Shown piece by piece: positions 53,423 through 62,362 of a stretch of 64,000 bases of DNA. The DNA lies in NCBI GenBank assembly GCA_001556125.1, contig LSIG01000004.1:76534-140533 (forward strand), read 5' to 3'. Position 1 is the stretch's first letter, and every line of letters starts with the position of its first letter. The position numbers and the translations under genes are program-made. The notes beneath the pieces were generated by a model that saw only the letters and a program-made list of their open reading frames with translations, did no database searches and was not told where the DNA came from. The DNA is from Rhizobiales bacterium CCH10-E5. Lineage in GTDB: Bacteria > Pseudomonadota > Alphaproteobacteria > Rhizobiales > Beijerinckiaceae.

Positions 53423-54832
53423 ATGCGTAGCCCTGCCGGATCGGTTTCGTTCCATCTCGCCCTGCGCGCTTCGACGGCGTGCCTGCTGGCGCTCGCTCTC
53501 AGCGCCTGCTCCTCTGAAGCGATGCGCTTCACCGACACCCCCTTCGACAGTCCGTTCAAGACGGCGCAGGCCCCGGCTCGCGACCCTGCGACGACCGGCT
53601 CGATCGGTCGCTCGGTCAACACGCCGGTCTATGCGACACCTGCTCCCGCCACGGCGGCCGTGCGCTCGCAGCCTCTGCCGCCGCCGCAATCGGCCGTCGC
53701 GCTGCGCGCCGCCGCGCCGCAGCCCATGGCGGGCAGTGCGAATGGCTGGTCGGCCCAGGGCGGCACGCCCGTGGTCCTCGCTCAGGGCGAAACGCTCGAC
53801 ACGCTCTCCTCGCGCTATGGCGTGCCGCGCGCCGCGCTGATCTCGGCCAATGGCCTGTCCAGCCCGAATGTCGCGCCCGGCACACGCATTACCATCCCGG
53901 TCTACAACGCCGCCGGTTCGGCCGCTCCGGCTCCGGCCGCCGCGGCTCCGCGCCAGCAGATGGTGCAGGCTCCCGCCGAGACGCGCTCCGATGCATCCCG
54001 TTTCGTGACCGGTCCCGCGCCGGCGGCTGCTCCCGTGCGGCCCACCACGCCGGTGCAGGATGCTCGCGCCAAGGCCCAGGCTGCGGCCGAGGCCAAGGCC
54101 CAGGCCGCCGCCGAAGCCAAGGCGAAAGCGGAGGCCGACGCGCTGGCGATGCGCGAATCGCGCGCCCGCTTCGCCGCCGAGGCCAAGGCCAAGGCTGCGG
54201 CCCGCGCCAACACGACGGCCGCTGCGGCTCCCGTCCCGACACCCGCTGCCAAGCCGGCGGCCCCGGCCAAGGTCGTCGCCGAGAAGCCGGCTGCCAAGCC
54301 GGAAGCTCAGCCGGCCAAGACGGCCGCCGCTCCGGCGCCGGAGAAGACCAAGCCGGTCGTCGTCGCGACGGCGCCCGCCGCTCCCGAGCCCAAGGCCGCT
54401 CCCAGGAGCGAGCCCGAGCCCACCACCACGGCCAGCCTGCCGAAGGCGGAGGAGGCCGGCGAGAAGGCCGATTTCCGCTGGCCGGCCCGTGGCCGCGTCA
54501 TCGCCGGCTTCAGCGGTCGCGGTGGCAATGAGGGCATCAACATCGCCGTGCCGGAAGGCACGCCGGTGAAGGCGGCGGAGAGCGGCACGGTCGCCTATGC
54601 CGGCAGCGAGCTGAAAGGCTACGGCAATCTCGTCTTGATCCGCCACGCCAACGGCTATGTCTCGGCCTACGCCCATAACGGCGAGCTCAAGGTGAAGCGG
54701 GGCGACACGGTCAAGCGCGGCCAGGTCGTCGCCAGCTCCGGCCAGACGGGCAACGTCTCTTCGCCGCAGCTGCATTTCGAGCTGCGCAAGGGCTCGGCGC
54801 CGGTCGATCCGACGCCCTATCTCAACAACTGA
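53423..54832 (+). CDS. NlpD-like LysM/LytM lipoprotein (amidase activator type)
   Basis: 469 residues. Lipoprotein: hydrophobic run ends in LSAC at 26-29, giving Cys29. A LysM domain (about 116-159: LAQGETLDTLSSRYGVPRAALISANGL) binds peptidoglycan. A long Ala/Lys linker (about 165-350) leads to a C-terminal LytM/M23 domain (352-466). The M23 zinc ligands are missing: the first His-Asp region reads GGNEGINIAVPEG, so it is inactive and like E. coli NlpD or EnvC, which activate cell-wall amidases. YVSAYAHN and LHFELRKG keep the fold. No adjacent amidase gene. A strong terminator follows. Confidence 0.9.
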   Translation: MRSPAGSVSFHLALRASTACLLALALSACSSEAMRFTDTPFDSPFKTAQAPARDPATTGSIGRSVNTPVYATPAPATAAVRSQPLPPPQSAVALRAAAPQPMAGSANGWSAQGGTPVVLAQGETLDTLSSRYGVPRAALISANGLSSPNVAPGTRITIPVYNAAGSAAPAPAAAAPRQQMVQAPAETRSDASRFVTGPAPAAAPVRPTTPVQDARAKAQAAAEAKAQAAAEAKAKAEADALAMRESRARFAAEAKAKAAARANTTAAAAPVPTPAAKPAAPAKVVAEKPAAKPEAQPAKTAAAPAPEKTKPVVVATAPAAPEPKAAPRSEPEPTTTASLPKAEEAGEKADFRWPARGRVIAGFSGRGGNEGINIAVPEGTPVKAAESGTVAYAGSELKGYGNLVLIRHANGYVSAYAHNGELKVKRGDTVKRGQVVASSGQTGNVSSPQLHFELRKGSAPVDPTPYLNN

Positions 54833-54883
54833 TCAAGAGTTCACCTTCGACCGGTCTCCGCGAGACCCCACCGGTCGGAACAG

Positions 54884-54924
54884 GGCGGGGCGGTCCCAGG
54901 AAAGGCCGCCCCGCCACTTTTTTT
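54884..54924 (+). terminator. Intrinsic terminator after the NlpD-like gene
   Basis: Ten-base GC stem (54884-54893 with 54906-54915) around a 12-base loop, followed by a T run of about seven. Confidence 0.88.
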
Positions 54925-54979
54925 GTCTGGCGAACGTCAGGGGCGGGCCTGACCCGACCGGCGGACGTCAGGCAGCCGC

Positions 54980-55068
54980 GTCATGCTCGCCCCTGTGGCG
55001 AGCATCCACGTCTTGAACAGGTCTCGACAAACGAAGGCGTGGATGGTCGGGACCAGCCCGACCATGAC
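54980..55068. repeat. Intergenic palindromic repeat, family 2 (copy K)
   Basis: gtcatgctcgcccctgtggcgagcat and ggtcgggaccagcccgacc before the ending catgac. Lies between the NlpD-like gene and the convergent ATPase gene. Confidence 0.78.
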
Positions 55069-55086
55069 GGCCCCGCCGGCTGGCGA

Positions 55087-55974
55087 TTACTCGTCCAGCG
55101 GCTTGCCGAGGCGCCCGGCGAGATCCTGGATGAACTGCCAGGCGGTGCGGCCGGAGCGCGAGCCGCGGGTCGTCGCCCATTCCAGCGCCTCGTGGCGCAG
55201 CGTTTCGGGGTCGATCGCCAGGCCGAAATGGCCGACATAGCCGTCGATCATCGCCAGATATTCGTCCTGGCTGCATTTGTGGAAGCCGAGCCAGAGGCCG
55301 AAGCGGTCCGAGAGCGAGACCTTCTCCTCGACCGCCTCGCCCGGGTTGATTGCAGTCGAGCGCTCATTGTCCATCATGTCGCGCGGCATCAGATGGCGGC
55401 GGTTGGAGGTGGCGTAGAACACGACATTCCCGGGCCTGCCCTCGACGCCGCCATCCAGCGCCGCCTTGAGCGACTTGTAGGAGGTGTCGTCGCGGTCGAA
55501 GGAGAGATCGTCGCAGAAGACGATGGCGCGATGCGCGTCGGGACGCAGCAAACCCATCAGCACCGGCAGGCTCTCTATGTCCTCGCGGTGGATCTCGATC
55601 AGCTTCAGCGGCAGGGCCTGGCCGGCGAGGCGCCTATTGGTGTCGGCATGGACCGACTTGACCAGCGAGGACTTGCCCATGCCACGCGCGCCCCAGAGCA
55701 GGACGTTGTTGGCCGGCAGGCCGCGGGCGAAACGCTCCGTGTTCTCGGCCAGCGTGTCGCGAACGCGATCGACGCCGCGCAGTAGCCCGAGCGCGACGCG
55801 GTTGACGCGGGCGACCGGGGCGAGCTCCGACCCGGCGGGATGCCAGACGAAGGCGTCGGCGAGCGTCAGATCGGCGGGCTTGCGGGCGGGCGGGGCGATG
55901 CGCTCCAGCGCCGCGGCGATGCGCAGCAGGGCAGCCAACGTCGGGTCGGTCTGGGTCTCGGTCGCAACGGTCAT
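55087..55974 (-). CDS. AAA-type ATPase of the DUF815 family
   Basis: 295 residues. An N-terminal helical stretch precedes an AAA core: Walker A LLWGARGMGKSSLVKS, then AIVFCDDLSFDRDD as Walker B and NVVFYATSNRRHLMPRD as the sensor-1 strand. DUF815 proteins are conserved ATPases of unknown role, often near yajC in alphaproteobacteria. The C-terminal YVGHFGLAIDPETLRHEALEWATTRGSRSGRTAWQFIQDLAGRLG is helical. Start ATG 55974, GAAGG upstream. It is divergent from yajC (269 bp apart), a likely shared regulatory region. Confidence 0.85.
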   Translation of the reverse strand: MTVATETQTDPTLAALLRIAAALERIAPPARKPADLTLADAFVWHPAGSELAPVARVNRVALGLLRGVDRVRDTLAENTERFARGLPANNVLLWGARGMGKSSLVKSVHADTNRRLAGQALPLKLIEIHREDIESLPVLMGLLRPDAHRAIVFCDDLSFDRDDTSYKSLKAALDGGVEGRPGNVVFYATSNRRHLMPRDMMDNERSTAINPGEAVEEKVSLSDRFGLWLGFHKCSQDEYLAMIDGYVGHFGLAIDPETLRHEALEWATTRGSRSGRTAWQFIQDLAGRLGKPLDE

Positions 55975-56242
55975 GGGGGGGGCCTTCGGGCAACTCGGCG
56001 CGGAGCCGTAACGGAGGGTACGGTGCCTTGCAGCGTTAGCGGTTCGTCGGCTCGGAGCGCAAGGCCATTGCGCGAACTGCGGCGAGCCCATAGGTGAGGA
56101 GCGCCGCGAGCCGGCCGGGCGCGTCCGATTGATTTAACGGCGCCTCTGGCTATAGTCCGCGCGATTTTTTAAGGCCTGTGACGAAATCCGCCGCGCCCCG
56201 CGGCCGGGGGCGCCTGCGCCGCCGCGATGAAGGAGCCGTTTC

Positions 56243-56569
56243 GTGATCACCCCCGCTTTCGCCCAAGCCGCCGGTGCCGGTGGTTCCACCGACATGCTGA
56301 TCTCGCTCGTTCCCTTCGTGCTGATCTTCGTGATCATGTGGTTCCTGATCATTCGGCCGCAGCAGAAGCGCGTGAAGGCGCATCAGGAGATGGTCAAGAA
56401 CGTCCGTCGCGGCGATACGGTGATCACCTCGGGCGGCATCGTCGCCAAGGTGTCCAAGGTGATCGACGATGGCGAGATCGAGGCCGAGATCGCCGAGGGC
56501 GTCCGGGTTCGCCTGGTCAAGGGCATGATCACCGACGTTCGCGCCAAGGGCGAGCCGGTCAAGAGCTGA
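56243..56569 (+). CDS. yajC: Sec translocase accessory protein YajC
   Basis: 108 residues. One N-terminal membrane helix (MLISLVPFVLIFVIMWFLIIRPQQKR) with the conserved RPQQKR after it, then a small cytoplasmic beta domain (GDTVITSGGIVAKVSKVIDDGEIEAEIAEGVRVRLVKGMITDVR). YajC joins SecD-SecF. Start GTG with AAGGAG seven bases upstream. First gene of the yajC-secD-secF operon. Confidence 0.95.
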   Translation: MITPAFAQAAGAGGSTDMLISLVPFVLIFVIMWFLIIRPQQKRVKAHQEMVKNVRRGDTVITSGGIVAKVSKVIDDGEIEAEIAEGVRVRLVKGMITDVRAKGEPVKS

Positions 56570-56624
56570 ACCGCGCAGCGGCTCCGCGAGGGGCCGGCGC
56601 GCGACAACAAGGCGTTACCCGCAG

Positions 56625-58235
56625 ATGCTCCGTTTCCAGACCCGCAAGGTCATCGTCGTCCTGCTCGTTCTGCTCTTCGGCTGCGGCTTCGCCCTGCCGA
56701 ACCTTTTCTCGCCCGAGACGCGCAAGGCGATCGAGCAGGGCGCTCCGTCCTGGATTCCGCGCATCCTGCTGCCGATCCACGCCGTCGTGCTGGGTCTCGA
56801 CTTGCAGGGCGGCTCGCATGTCCTGCTGGAGATCGACCGTGCGGATCTCGTCCGCAGCCAGGTGACGCAGCTGCGCGACGACGTGCGCCGCATCCTGCGC
56901 GAGGAGCGGGTGAGCTTCCAGGGCGGCATCGGCATGACGGCGCGCGGGGTCAGCCTGCGCGTGCCGGATGCGGTCGATCGGGCCAAGCTCCTGCCGAAGC
57001 TGCGCGAGCTGGCGCAGCCGATCGGGACGCTCGGCGCCTTCGGCCCTTCCGGCAACATGTCGATCGAGGTTGCGGAGCAGCCCGACGGGCTGATCCAGCT
57101 CAACGTCACCGAGGCCGGCGCCAATGAGCGCGTCCGCCGCGCCGTCGAGCAGGCGATGGAGGTGCTGCGCCGCCGCGTCGATGCGCTCGGCACCACAGAA
57201 CCCAACATCCAGCGCCAGGGTCTCGACCGCATTCTCGTCCAGGTGCCGGGCCTGCAGGATCCGCAGCGCCTGAAGGACATCCTCGGCCAGACCGCCAAGC
57301 TGCAGTTCCGGATGGTCGCCGACAGCCAGGGCGGCGATGTCGACATGCTGCCCTCGCAGGATGCGGGTGGCTCGCTGGTCCCCGTCGAGCGGCGCGTGAT
57401 CGTCGAGGGCGAGGATCTGATCGACGCCCAGCCCGCCTTCGATTCGCGGACCTCGCAGCCGATCGTGAATTTCCGCTTCAACATCCGCGGCGCCCAGCGC
57501 TTCGGCCAGGCGACGACGGAGAATCTCGGCCGTCCGCTCGCGATCGTGCTGGACAACAAGGTGATCTCGTCGCCGGTCATCCAGTCGCCGATCACCGGAG
57601 GTTCGGGCCAGATCTCCGGCAATTTTACGGTCGAGGCGGTCAATAACCTCGCCATCCTGCTGCGCGCCGGTGCGCTGCCGGCGAAGATGACGATCGTCGA
57701 GGAGCGGACCGTCGGCCCTGGCCTGGGGCAGGATTCGATCCAAGCCGGCAAGATGGCGACGCTGATCGCCACCGTGCTGGTGATCCTCTACATGATCGGC
57801 ACCTATGGCGTGTTCGGCTTCATCGCCTCGATCGCGCTGCTCGTCCATGTCTGCCTGATCTTCGGTCTGATGTCGGTGCTGGGCGCGACCATGACGCTGC
57901 CGGGAATCGCCGGCATCGTGCTGACCATCGGCACGGCGGTGGATTCCAACGTCCTGATCTATGAGCGCATGCGCGAGGAAGCCCATCAGGGCCGCTCTCT
58001 GGTCTCGGCGCTCGAGGCCGGCTTCCAGCGCGCCTTCGCGACCATCATCGACTCCAACGTGACGATGCTGATCGCGGCGCTGGCGCTGTTCGCGCTCGGC
58101 TCCGGCCCGGTGCGCGGCTTCGCGGTCGTGTTCATCCTCGGCATCCTGACCACGGTCATCACCGCGGTGACGCTGACGCGGATGCTGATCGCGCTCTGGT
58201 ATCGCTGGGCCCGTCCCAAGACCCTTCCGTTCTGA
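56625..58235 (+). CDS. secD: Protein translocase subunit SecD
   Basis: 536 residues, shorter than E. coli but normal for alphaproteobacteria. N-terminal membrane helix (VIVVLLVLLFGCGFALPNLF), periplasmic P1 domain with GLDLQGGSHVLLEIDR and GLDRILVQVPGLQDPQRLKDIL, then five C-terminal helices with FGFIASIALLVHVCLIFGLMSVLGATMTLPGIAGIVLTIGTAVDSNVLIYERMREE, which carry the Asp of the RND-type proton path. SecDF uses proton motive force to pull proteins into the periplasm after SecYEG. secF starts 30 bases after its stop. Confidence 0.95.
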   Translation: MLRFQTRKVIVVLLVLLFGCGFALPNLFSPETRKAIEQGAPSWIPRILLPIHAVVLGLDLQGGSHVLLEIDRADLVRSQVTQLRDDVRRILREERVSFQGGIGMTARGVSLRVPDAVDRAKLLPKLRELAQPIGTLGAFGPSGNMSIEVAEQPDGLIQLNVTEAGANERVRRAVEQAMEVLRRRVDALGTTEPNIQRQGLDRILVQVPGLQDPQRLKDILGQTAKLQFRMVADSQGGDVDMLPSQDAGGSLVPVERRVIVEGEDLIDAQPAFDSRTSQPIVNFRFNIRGAQRFGQATTENLGRPLAIVLDNKVISSPVIQSPITGGSGQISGNFTVEAVNNLAILLRAGALPAKMTIVEERTVGPGLGQDSIQAGKMATLIATVLVILYMIGTYGVFGFIASIALLVHVCLIFGLMSVLGATMTLPGIAGIVLTIGTAVDSNVLIYERMREEAHQGRSLVSALEAGFQRAFATIIDSNVTMLIAALALFALGSGPVRGFAVVFILGILTTVITAVTLTRMLIALWYRWARPKTLPF

Positions 58236-58265
58236 CGCAAGCCAACTGTTCAAGGAGATCAGCGC

Positions 58266-59213
58266 ATGCGTCTGCTTCGCATCGTTCCCGACGGTACCCG
58301 TTTCAAGATCGTCCGCTTCCGGCGGTTCAGCTATCCGTTTTCGGCAGCTTATTCGCTGCTGGTGCTGTTCCTGTTCCTGACGGTCGGCCTCAATTTCGGC
58401 ATCGACTTCCGCGGCGGCACGCTGATCGAGATGCAGGCCAAGTCCGGCAAGCCGGAGATCGCTTCGGTGCGTGCGACGGCGAACGGCCTCGGCTTTGGCG
58501 AGGCGGAGGTGCAGGAGTTCGGCTCCGGCGGCGAGATCTCGATGCGGTTCGCCCTGCAGCCGGGCGGCGAGGTGGCGCAGCAGCAGGTTGTCGTCAAGGC
58601 GCGCGAGGCTTTCTCGGCGACCTATGATTTCCGCCGTGTCGAAACCGTCGGCCCGCGCGTCTCCGGCGAACTGGTCCAGGCCGGCACGCTCGGCGTCGTG
58701 CTCGCGATCATCGGCGTGCTGATCTATCTCTGGTTCCGCTTCGAGATGCAGCTGGCGATCGGCGCGATCCTCGGCACGCTGCACGACATCGTGCTGACGA
58801 TGGGCTTCTTCCTGATCACCCAGCTCGAGTTCAATCTGACCTCGATCGCGGCGATCCTGACCATCGTCGGCTATTCGCTCAACGAAACCGTCGTGGTGTT
58901 CGACCGCACGCGCGAATTGCTGCGGCGCTACAAGACCATGCCGATCCCCGACCTGCTCGATCTTTCGGTCAACTCGACGCTGTCGCGCACCGCCATCACC
59001 TCGACCACGACGGTGCTGGCGCTGATCGCGCTGGTGTTGTTCGGGGGCACGGCGATCGAGGGCTTCGCGCTGGTCATGCTCTTCGGCGTCGTGGTCTGCA
59101 CCTATTCGGCGATGTTCATCTCGACGCCGGTCCTGCTCTATCTCGACGTGCGCGCCGGGGTCTCCCGCGGCGAAGGCGCCGAGGAGAAGGTCGCCGCCGG
59201 CGCCAAGAGCTGA
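58266..59213 (+). CDS. secF: Protein translocase subunit SecF
   Basis: 315 residues, six helices. FSAAYSLLVLFLFLTVGLNFGIDFRGGTLIEMQ at the start and SIAAILTIVGYSLNETVVVFDRTRELLRR with the conserved Asn/Asp in the membrane part, then STLSRTAITSTTTVLALIALVLFGG. Works with SecD. Followed 14 bases later by the Mth938-domain gene, almost certainly in the same transcript. Confidence 0.95.
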   Translation: MRLLRIVPDGTRFKIVRFRRFSYPFSAAYSLLVLFLFLTVGLNFGIDFRGGTLIEMQAKSGKPEIASVRATANGLGFGEAEVQEFGSGGEISMRFALQPGGEVAQQQVVVKAREAFSATYDFRRVETVGPRVSGELVQAGTLGVVLAIIGVLIYLWFRFEMQLAIGAILGTLHDIVLTMGFFLITQLEFNLTSIAAILTIVGYSLNETVVVFDRTRELLRRYKTMPIPDLLDLSVNSTLSRTAITSTTTVLALIALVLFGGTAIEGFALVMLFGVVVCTYSAMFISTPVLLYLDVRAGVSRGEGAEEKVAAGAKS

Positions 59214-59227
59214 GCCGCGCGGCCGGC

Positions 59228-59605
59228 ATGAGCCGCTTCGACGGATTCGTTCCCGGGCGCCACCAGCTCGACGCCTTCGGCGCGGGCGGCTTCCGCTTCG
59301 CCGGGATGAGCCATCGGGGCTCGGTGCTGGCGCTGCCGTCCGGCATCCGGATCTGGCCGGTCTTGCGCTTTGCAGACGTCACGCCTGCGACGTTCCAGCC
59401 GGTGCTGGACGAGGCGGAGAGCATCGACTTCCTGCTCATCGGCACCGGCGCCGACATCGCCTTCATCCCGCATGATTGGCGCGCCCTGCTGAAGGAACGC
59501 GGGGTCACGGTCGAGGGCATGGCCACGGGCGCTGCGGCGCGGACCTACAATGTGCTCGTCGCGGAAGAGCGGCGCGTGGCCGCAGCCCTGATCGCGGTCG
59601 ACTGA
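59228..59605 (+). CDS. Mth938-like domain protein (NDUFAF3-type)
   Basis: 125 residues: a small Mth938-like fold. FVPGRHQLDAFGAGGFRFAGMSHRGSVLALPSGIRIWP opens it, then ESIDFLLIGTGADIAFIP, LKERGVTVEGMATGAAARTYNVLVAEERRVAAALIAV. Human NDUFAF3, a complex I assembly factor, belongs to the same fold family, and the gene is commonly next to secDF in alphaproteobacteria. Whether it assists complex I here is inference. Start ATG 59228, in the secF transcript. Confidence 0.85.
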   Translation: MSRFDGFVPGRHQLDAFGAGGFRFAGMSHRGSVLALPSGIRIWPVLRFADVTPATFQPVLDEAESIDFLLIGTGADIAFIPHDWRALLKERGVTVEGMATGAAARTYNVLVAEERRVAAALIAVD

Positions 59606-59728
59606 ACCCAAGACCGACATGCCCGCCGGAATTCAGGGCGCCCATGTCGCGTGAGGCGTAGCCATCCGCCGCCGCCTCGGCCTACACTGTTGCACCGTGG
59701 CTTGGGGGCAGCACCGGATCGAGGCCAG

Positions 59729-60625
59729 ATGATGCCGCAGGCAACCGAGACCGACCGCCGCAGCGACGCCGTGCCGTCCGCCCTGCCGGACGCCTACGCG
59801 CATTGCGCGGCCATGGTTCGCGAGCAGGATCACGACCGCTACATCACCTGCCTCTACGCGCCCGAATCGCAGCGCCCCGCGCTCTTCGCGCTCTATGCCT
59901 TCAGCCTCGAGATCGCCCGCATCCGCGCGCTGGTCAGCGAGCCGCTTCCCGGCGAGGTCCGGATGCAGTGGTGGCGCGACCTGCTGGAAGGGCAGGCGAG
60001 CGGCGAGACGCAGGGGCACCCCGTCGCCGCCGCGCTGCTCGATACGATCGCCCGCTACCGCCTGCCGATCGCGCCGCTGACCGGGCTGATCGAGGCGCGC
60101 ATCTTCGACCTCTATGACGATCCGATGCCCTCGCTGCGCGATCTCGAAGGCTATGCCGGCGAGACCGCGAGCGCGCTGGTGCGGCTGGCCTCGATCATCC
60201 TGGCCAATGGCCGCGATCCCGGCGGGGCGGCGGCTGCGGGCTATGCCGGCGTCGCCTATGCGCTGACGGGGCTGATGCGCGCCTTCCCCTGGCATGCGGC
60301 CGAGGGGCAGGTCTACCTGCCCGGCGACATCCTCGGCCGCAACGGCGTCACCCGCGACGACATCGTGCGCGGGCGCGGCGGGCCGGGCGTGCTCTATACG
60401 CTGAAGGAGCTGCGCGGCATCGCGCGCGGGCATCTGGTGAAGCTGCGCGAGCTGCGCAGCACGGTGCCCTCCGCCGTGATGCCGGCCTTCCTGCCGGTCG
60501 CGCTGGTCGAGCCCTATCTCGCGCGCATGGAGCGCTCGGGCTACGACCCCTACCGCACGATCATCACGCTGCCCGCCTGGCGCCGGCAATGGGCAATCTG
60601 GCGGATGGCGCGCGCGGCGGGGTGA
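59729..60625 (+). CDS. Squalene/phytoene-synthase-fold protein, NDUFAF6-like (aspartate motifs lost)
   Basis: 298 residues with the all-alpha trans-prenyltransferase fold. The two Asp-rich motifs that bind magnesium-diphosphate in real phytoene synthases are gone: the first reads ALYAFSLEIARIRAL, and the second region reads LTGLMRAFPWHAAEGQVYLPGD, without D-x-x-x-D. That resembles NDUFAF6, a complex I assembly factor in mitochondria, and argues against carotenoid synthesis. It follows the Mth938 gene in the secDF operon. ATG 59729 with GAGG; a second ATG follows at 59732. Confidence 0.82.
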   Translation: MMPQATETDRRSDAVPSALPDAYAHCAAMVREQDHDRYITCLYAPESQRPALFALYAFSLEIARIRALVSEPLPGEVRMQWWRDLLEGQASGETQGHPVAAALLDTIARYRLPIAPLTGLIEARIFDLYDDPMPSLRDLEGYAGETASALVRLASIILANGRDPGGAAAAGYAGVAYALTGLMRAFPWHAAEGQVYLPGDILGRNGVTRDDIVRGRGGPGVLYTLKELRGIARGHLVKLRELRSTVPSAVMPAFLPVALVEPYLARMERSGYDPYRTIITLPAWRRQWAIWRMARAAG

Positions 60626-60632
60626 AAGCGCG

Positions 60633-62039
60633 CTACTCCGCCGCCTGAGCCTGCTCGCCGCCCGCCCAGGCCTCCATGTCCACCTTGGCGCGGGCTGTCA
60701 GCGCGTGCTTGCGGGCGACGCTCTTGGCCGGGCCTTTCAGCTTCTTGCCGTCGGGGCCATGCGTCGCCTGACCCTCGATAGGCGGGAACAGGCCGAAATT
60801 GATGTTCATCGGCTGGAAGGAGCGGGGCCCCTCGTCGATGGTGACAATGTGGCCGCCGGTGATGTGGTTGACCAGCGCGCCGAGCGCCGTCGTTGCCGGC
60901 GGGATCTCGATCTCGCGGCCGAGCCGCTCGGCCGCGGCGAGCCGGCCCGCGAGCAGGCCGATGGCGGCGCTTTCGACATAGCCCTCGCAGCCGGTGATCT
61001 GGCCGGCGAAGCGCAGGCGCGGATCAGCGTTCAGCCGCAGCCGGGCATCGAGCAGCCTTGGCGAGTTCAGATAGGTGTTGCGATGGATGCCGCCGAGCCG
61101 GGCGAACTCCGCGTTCTGGAGGCCCGGGATCATCCGGAAGATCGCGGCCTGCTCGCCATATTTCAGCTTGGTCTGGAAACCCGTCATGTTGAACAGGGTG
61201 CCGAGCGCATTGTCCTGGCGCAGCTGCACCACCGCATAGGCCTTGACCGTCGGGTTGTGTTTGTTGGTGAGCCCCACGGGCTTCATCGGGCCCCAGCGCA
61301 GGGTCTCGCGGCCGCGCTGCGCCATGACCTCGATCGGCAGGCAGCCGTCGAAATAGGGCGTGCCCTCCCATTCCTTGAACTCGGTGGTCTCGGCGGCGAG
61401 CAGCGCGTCGATGAAGGCCTCGTACTGGTCGCGGTCGAGCGGGCAGTTGATGTAGTCCGCGCCGGTGCCGCCCGGACCCGCCTTGTCGTAGCGCGACTGG
61501 AACCAGGCCACTCCCATGTCGATCGAGTCGAAATGCACGATCGGGGCGATGGCGTCGAAGAAGGCGAGCGCGTCCTCCCCCGTCAGCGACTGGATGCCGA
61601 CGGCGAGCGCGGGCGAGGTCAGCGGGCCGGTGGCGATGATGACGCTGTCCCACTCCGCCGGAGGCAGGCCGGCGATCTCGGCGCGGTCGATCGTGACCAG
61701 CGGATGGGCTTCGAGCGCGGCGGTGACGGCTTGCGAGAAGCCGTCGCGGTCGACCGCGAGCGCGCCGCCGGCCGGGACCTGATGCGCGTCGCCCTTGTCC
61801 ATGATCAGCGAGCCGAGCCGGCGCATCTCCCAATGCAGCTGGCCGACGGCGTTGGAGAGCGCGTCGTCCGAGCGGAAGGAGTTGGAGCAGACGAGTTCCG
61901 CCAGCCCTTGCGTCTTGTGGGCCTCGGTGCCGCGGACGGGCCGCATCTCGTGCAGGATGACGGGGACGCCGGCCTGGGCGATCTGCCAGGCGGCCTCGGA
62001 GCCGGCGAGACCGCCGCCGATGATGTGAACGGGTTCCAT
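60633..62039 (-). CDS. trmFO: Folate/FAD-dependent tRNA methyltransferase TrmFO
   Basis: 468 residues. TrmFO methylates U54 in the T loop of tRNAs using methylenetetrahydrofolate and FAD. Features: [31 protein letters not shown] (FAD loop), [64 protein letters not shown] with the active Cys-Glu-Gly, and [10 protein letters not shown]. Start ATG 62039; the 62180 frame is not supported. It ends eight bases from the stop of the convergent NDUFAF6-like gene. Confidence 0.96.
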   Translation of the reverse strand: MEPVHIIGGGLAGSEAAWQIAQAGVPVILHEMRPVRGTEAHKTQGLAELVCSNSFRSDDALSNAVGQLHWEMRRLGSLIMDKGDAHQVPAGGALAVDRDGFSQAVTAALEAHPLVTIDRAEIAGLPPAEWDSVIIATGPLTSPALAVGIQSLTGEDALAFFDAIAPIVHFDSIDMGVAWFQSRYDKAGPGGTGADYINCPLDRDQYEAFIDALLAAETTEFKEWEGTPYFDGCLPIEVMAQRGRETLRWGPMKPVGLTNKHNPTVKAYAVVQLRQDNALGTLFNMTGFQTKLKYGEQAAIFRMIPGLQNAEFARLGGIHRNTYLNSPRLLDARLRLNADPRLRFAGQITGCEGYVESAAIGLLAGRLAAAERLGREIEIPPATTALGALVNHITGGHIVTIDEGPRSFQPMNINFGLFPPIEGQATHGPDGKKLKGPAKSVARKHALTARAKVDMEAWAGGEQAQAAE

Positions 62040-62093
62040 CCCGCGGATGTGTCGCCACCCGCCGCCGCCGTCAAGGGAAGCGGGGCCCGAAAC

Positions 62094-62121
62094 GCAAAAT
62101 GCCCGCCTTGCGGCGGGCATT
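62094..62121 (-). terminator. Intrinsic terminator for the DUF1127 gene (minus strand)
   Basis: Stem 62098-62107 with 62112-62121 (aatgcccgcc and its complement) around a four-base loop; on the minus strand a T-rich stretch (ttttgcgttt) follows. It lies about 85 bases beyond the DUF1127 stop and upstream of trmFO. Confidence 0.75.
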
Positions 62122-62206
62122 CGCTCTGCGACCGGTCGCCGCGAGGGAGGATCGCGGCTCCGGGAGAGACTACTCGGCACCCCGCCTCAGCGGGGCGAAA
62201 GCCTCT

Positions 62207-62362
62207 TCAGACGGCCGCGTGGGTGCGGGCGACGAAGGGGATCTCGGTGCGCGACAGGCCGAGATCGTCGAGCTCGCGGTCGGTCAGGCGGGAGAGCTCG
62301 CGAACGGTCTCGCGATAGCGCAGATAGGCGCGGATCTTGGCGGCGATCATGGTGACGAACAT
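62207..62362 (-). CDS. DUF1127 small protein (YjiS-like)
   Basis: 51 residues, the short DUF1127 form with an amphipathic N-terminal part (MFVTMIAAKIRAYLRYRETV) and the family core RELSRLTDRELDDLGLSRTEIPFVAR. Such basic small proteins are common in Rhizobiales and often regulate RNA turnover or phosphate and carbon stress; the mechanism here is unknown. ATG 62362 with AGGA upstream. The long upstream gap (401 bp) separates it from the divergent or unrelated neighbour and suggests independent regulation. Confidence 0.85.
   Translation of the reverse strand: MFVTMIAAKIRAYLRYRETVRELSRLTDRELDDLGLSRTEIPFVARTHAAV

Noticed and set aside
52313..54775. An 820-residue minus-strand open frame opposite pcm and the NlpD-like gene
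   Set aside because: It lies against confidently identified genes, has repetitive Arg/Gly composition typical of GC-rich antisense frames, and has no recognisable domain.
56559..58784. A 741-residue minus-strand frame opposite secD and secF
   Set aside because: It is the antisense shadow of SecD/SecF, whose motifs are unmistakable.
59729..60625. Functional phytoene or squalene synthase
   Set aside because: Both Asp-rich magnesium-binding motifs are missing; an assembly-factor-like role fits better.
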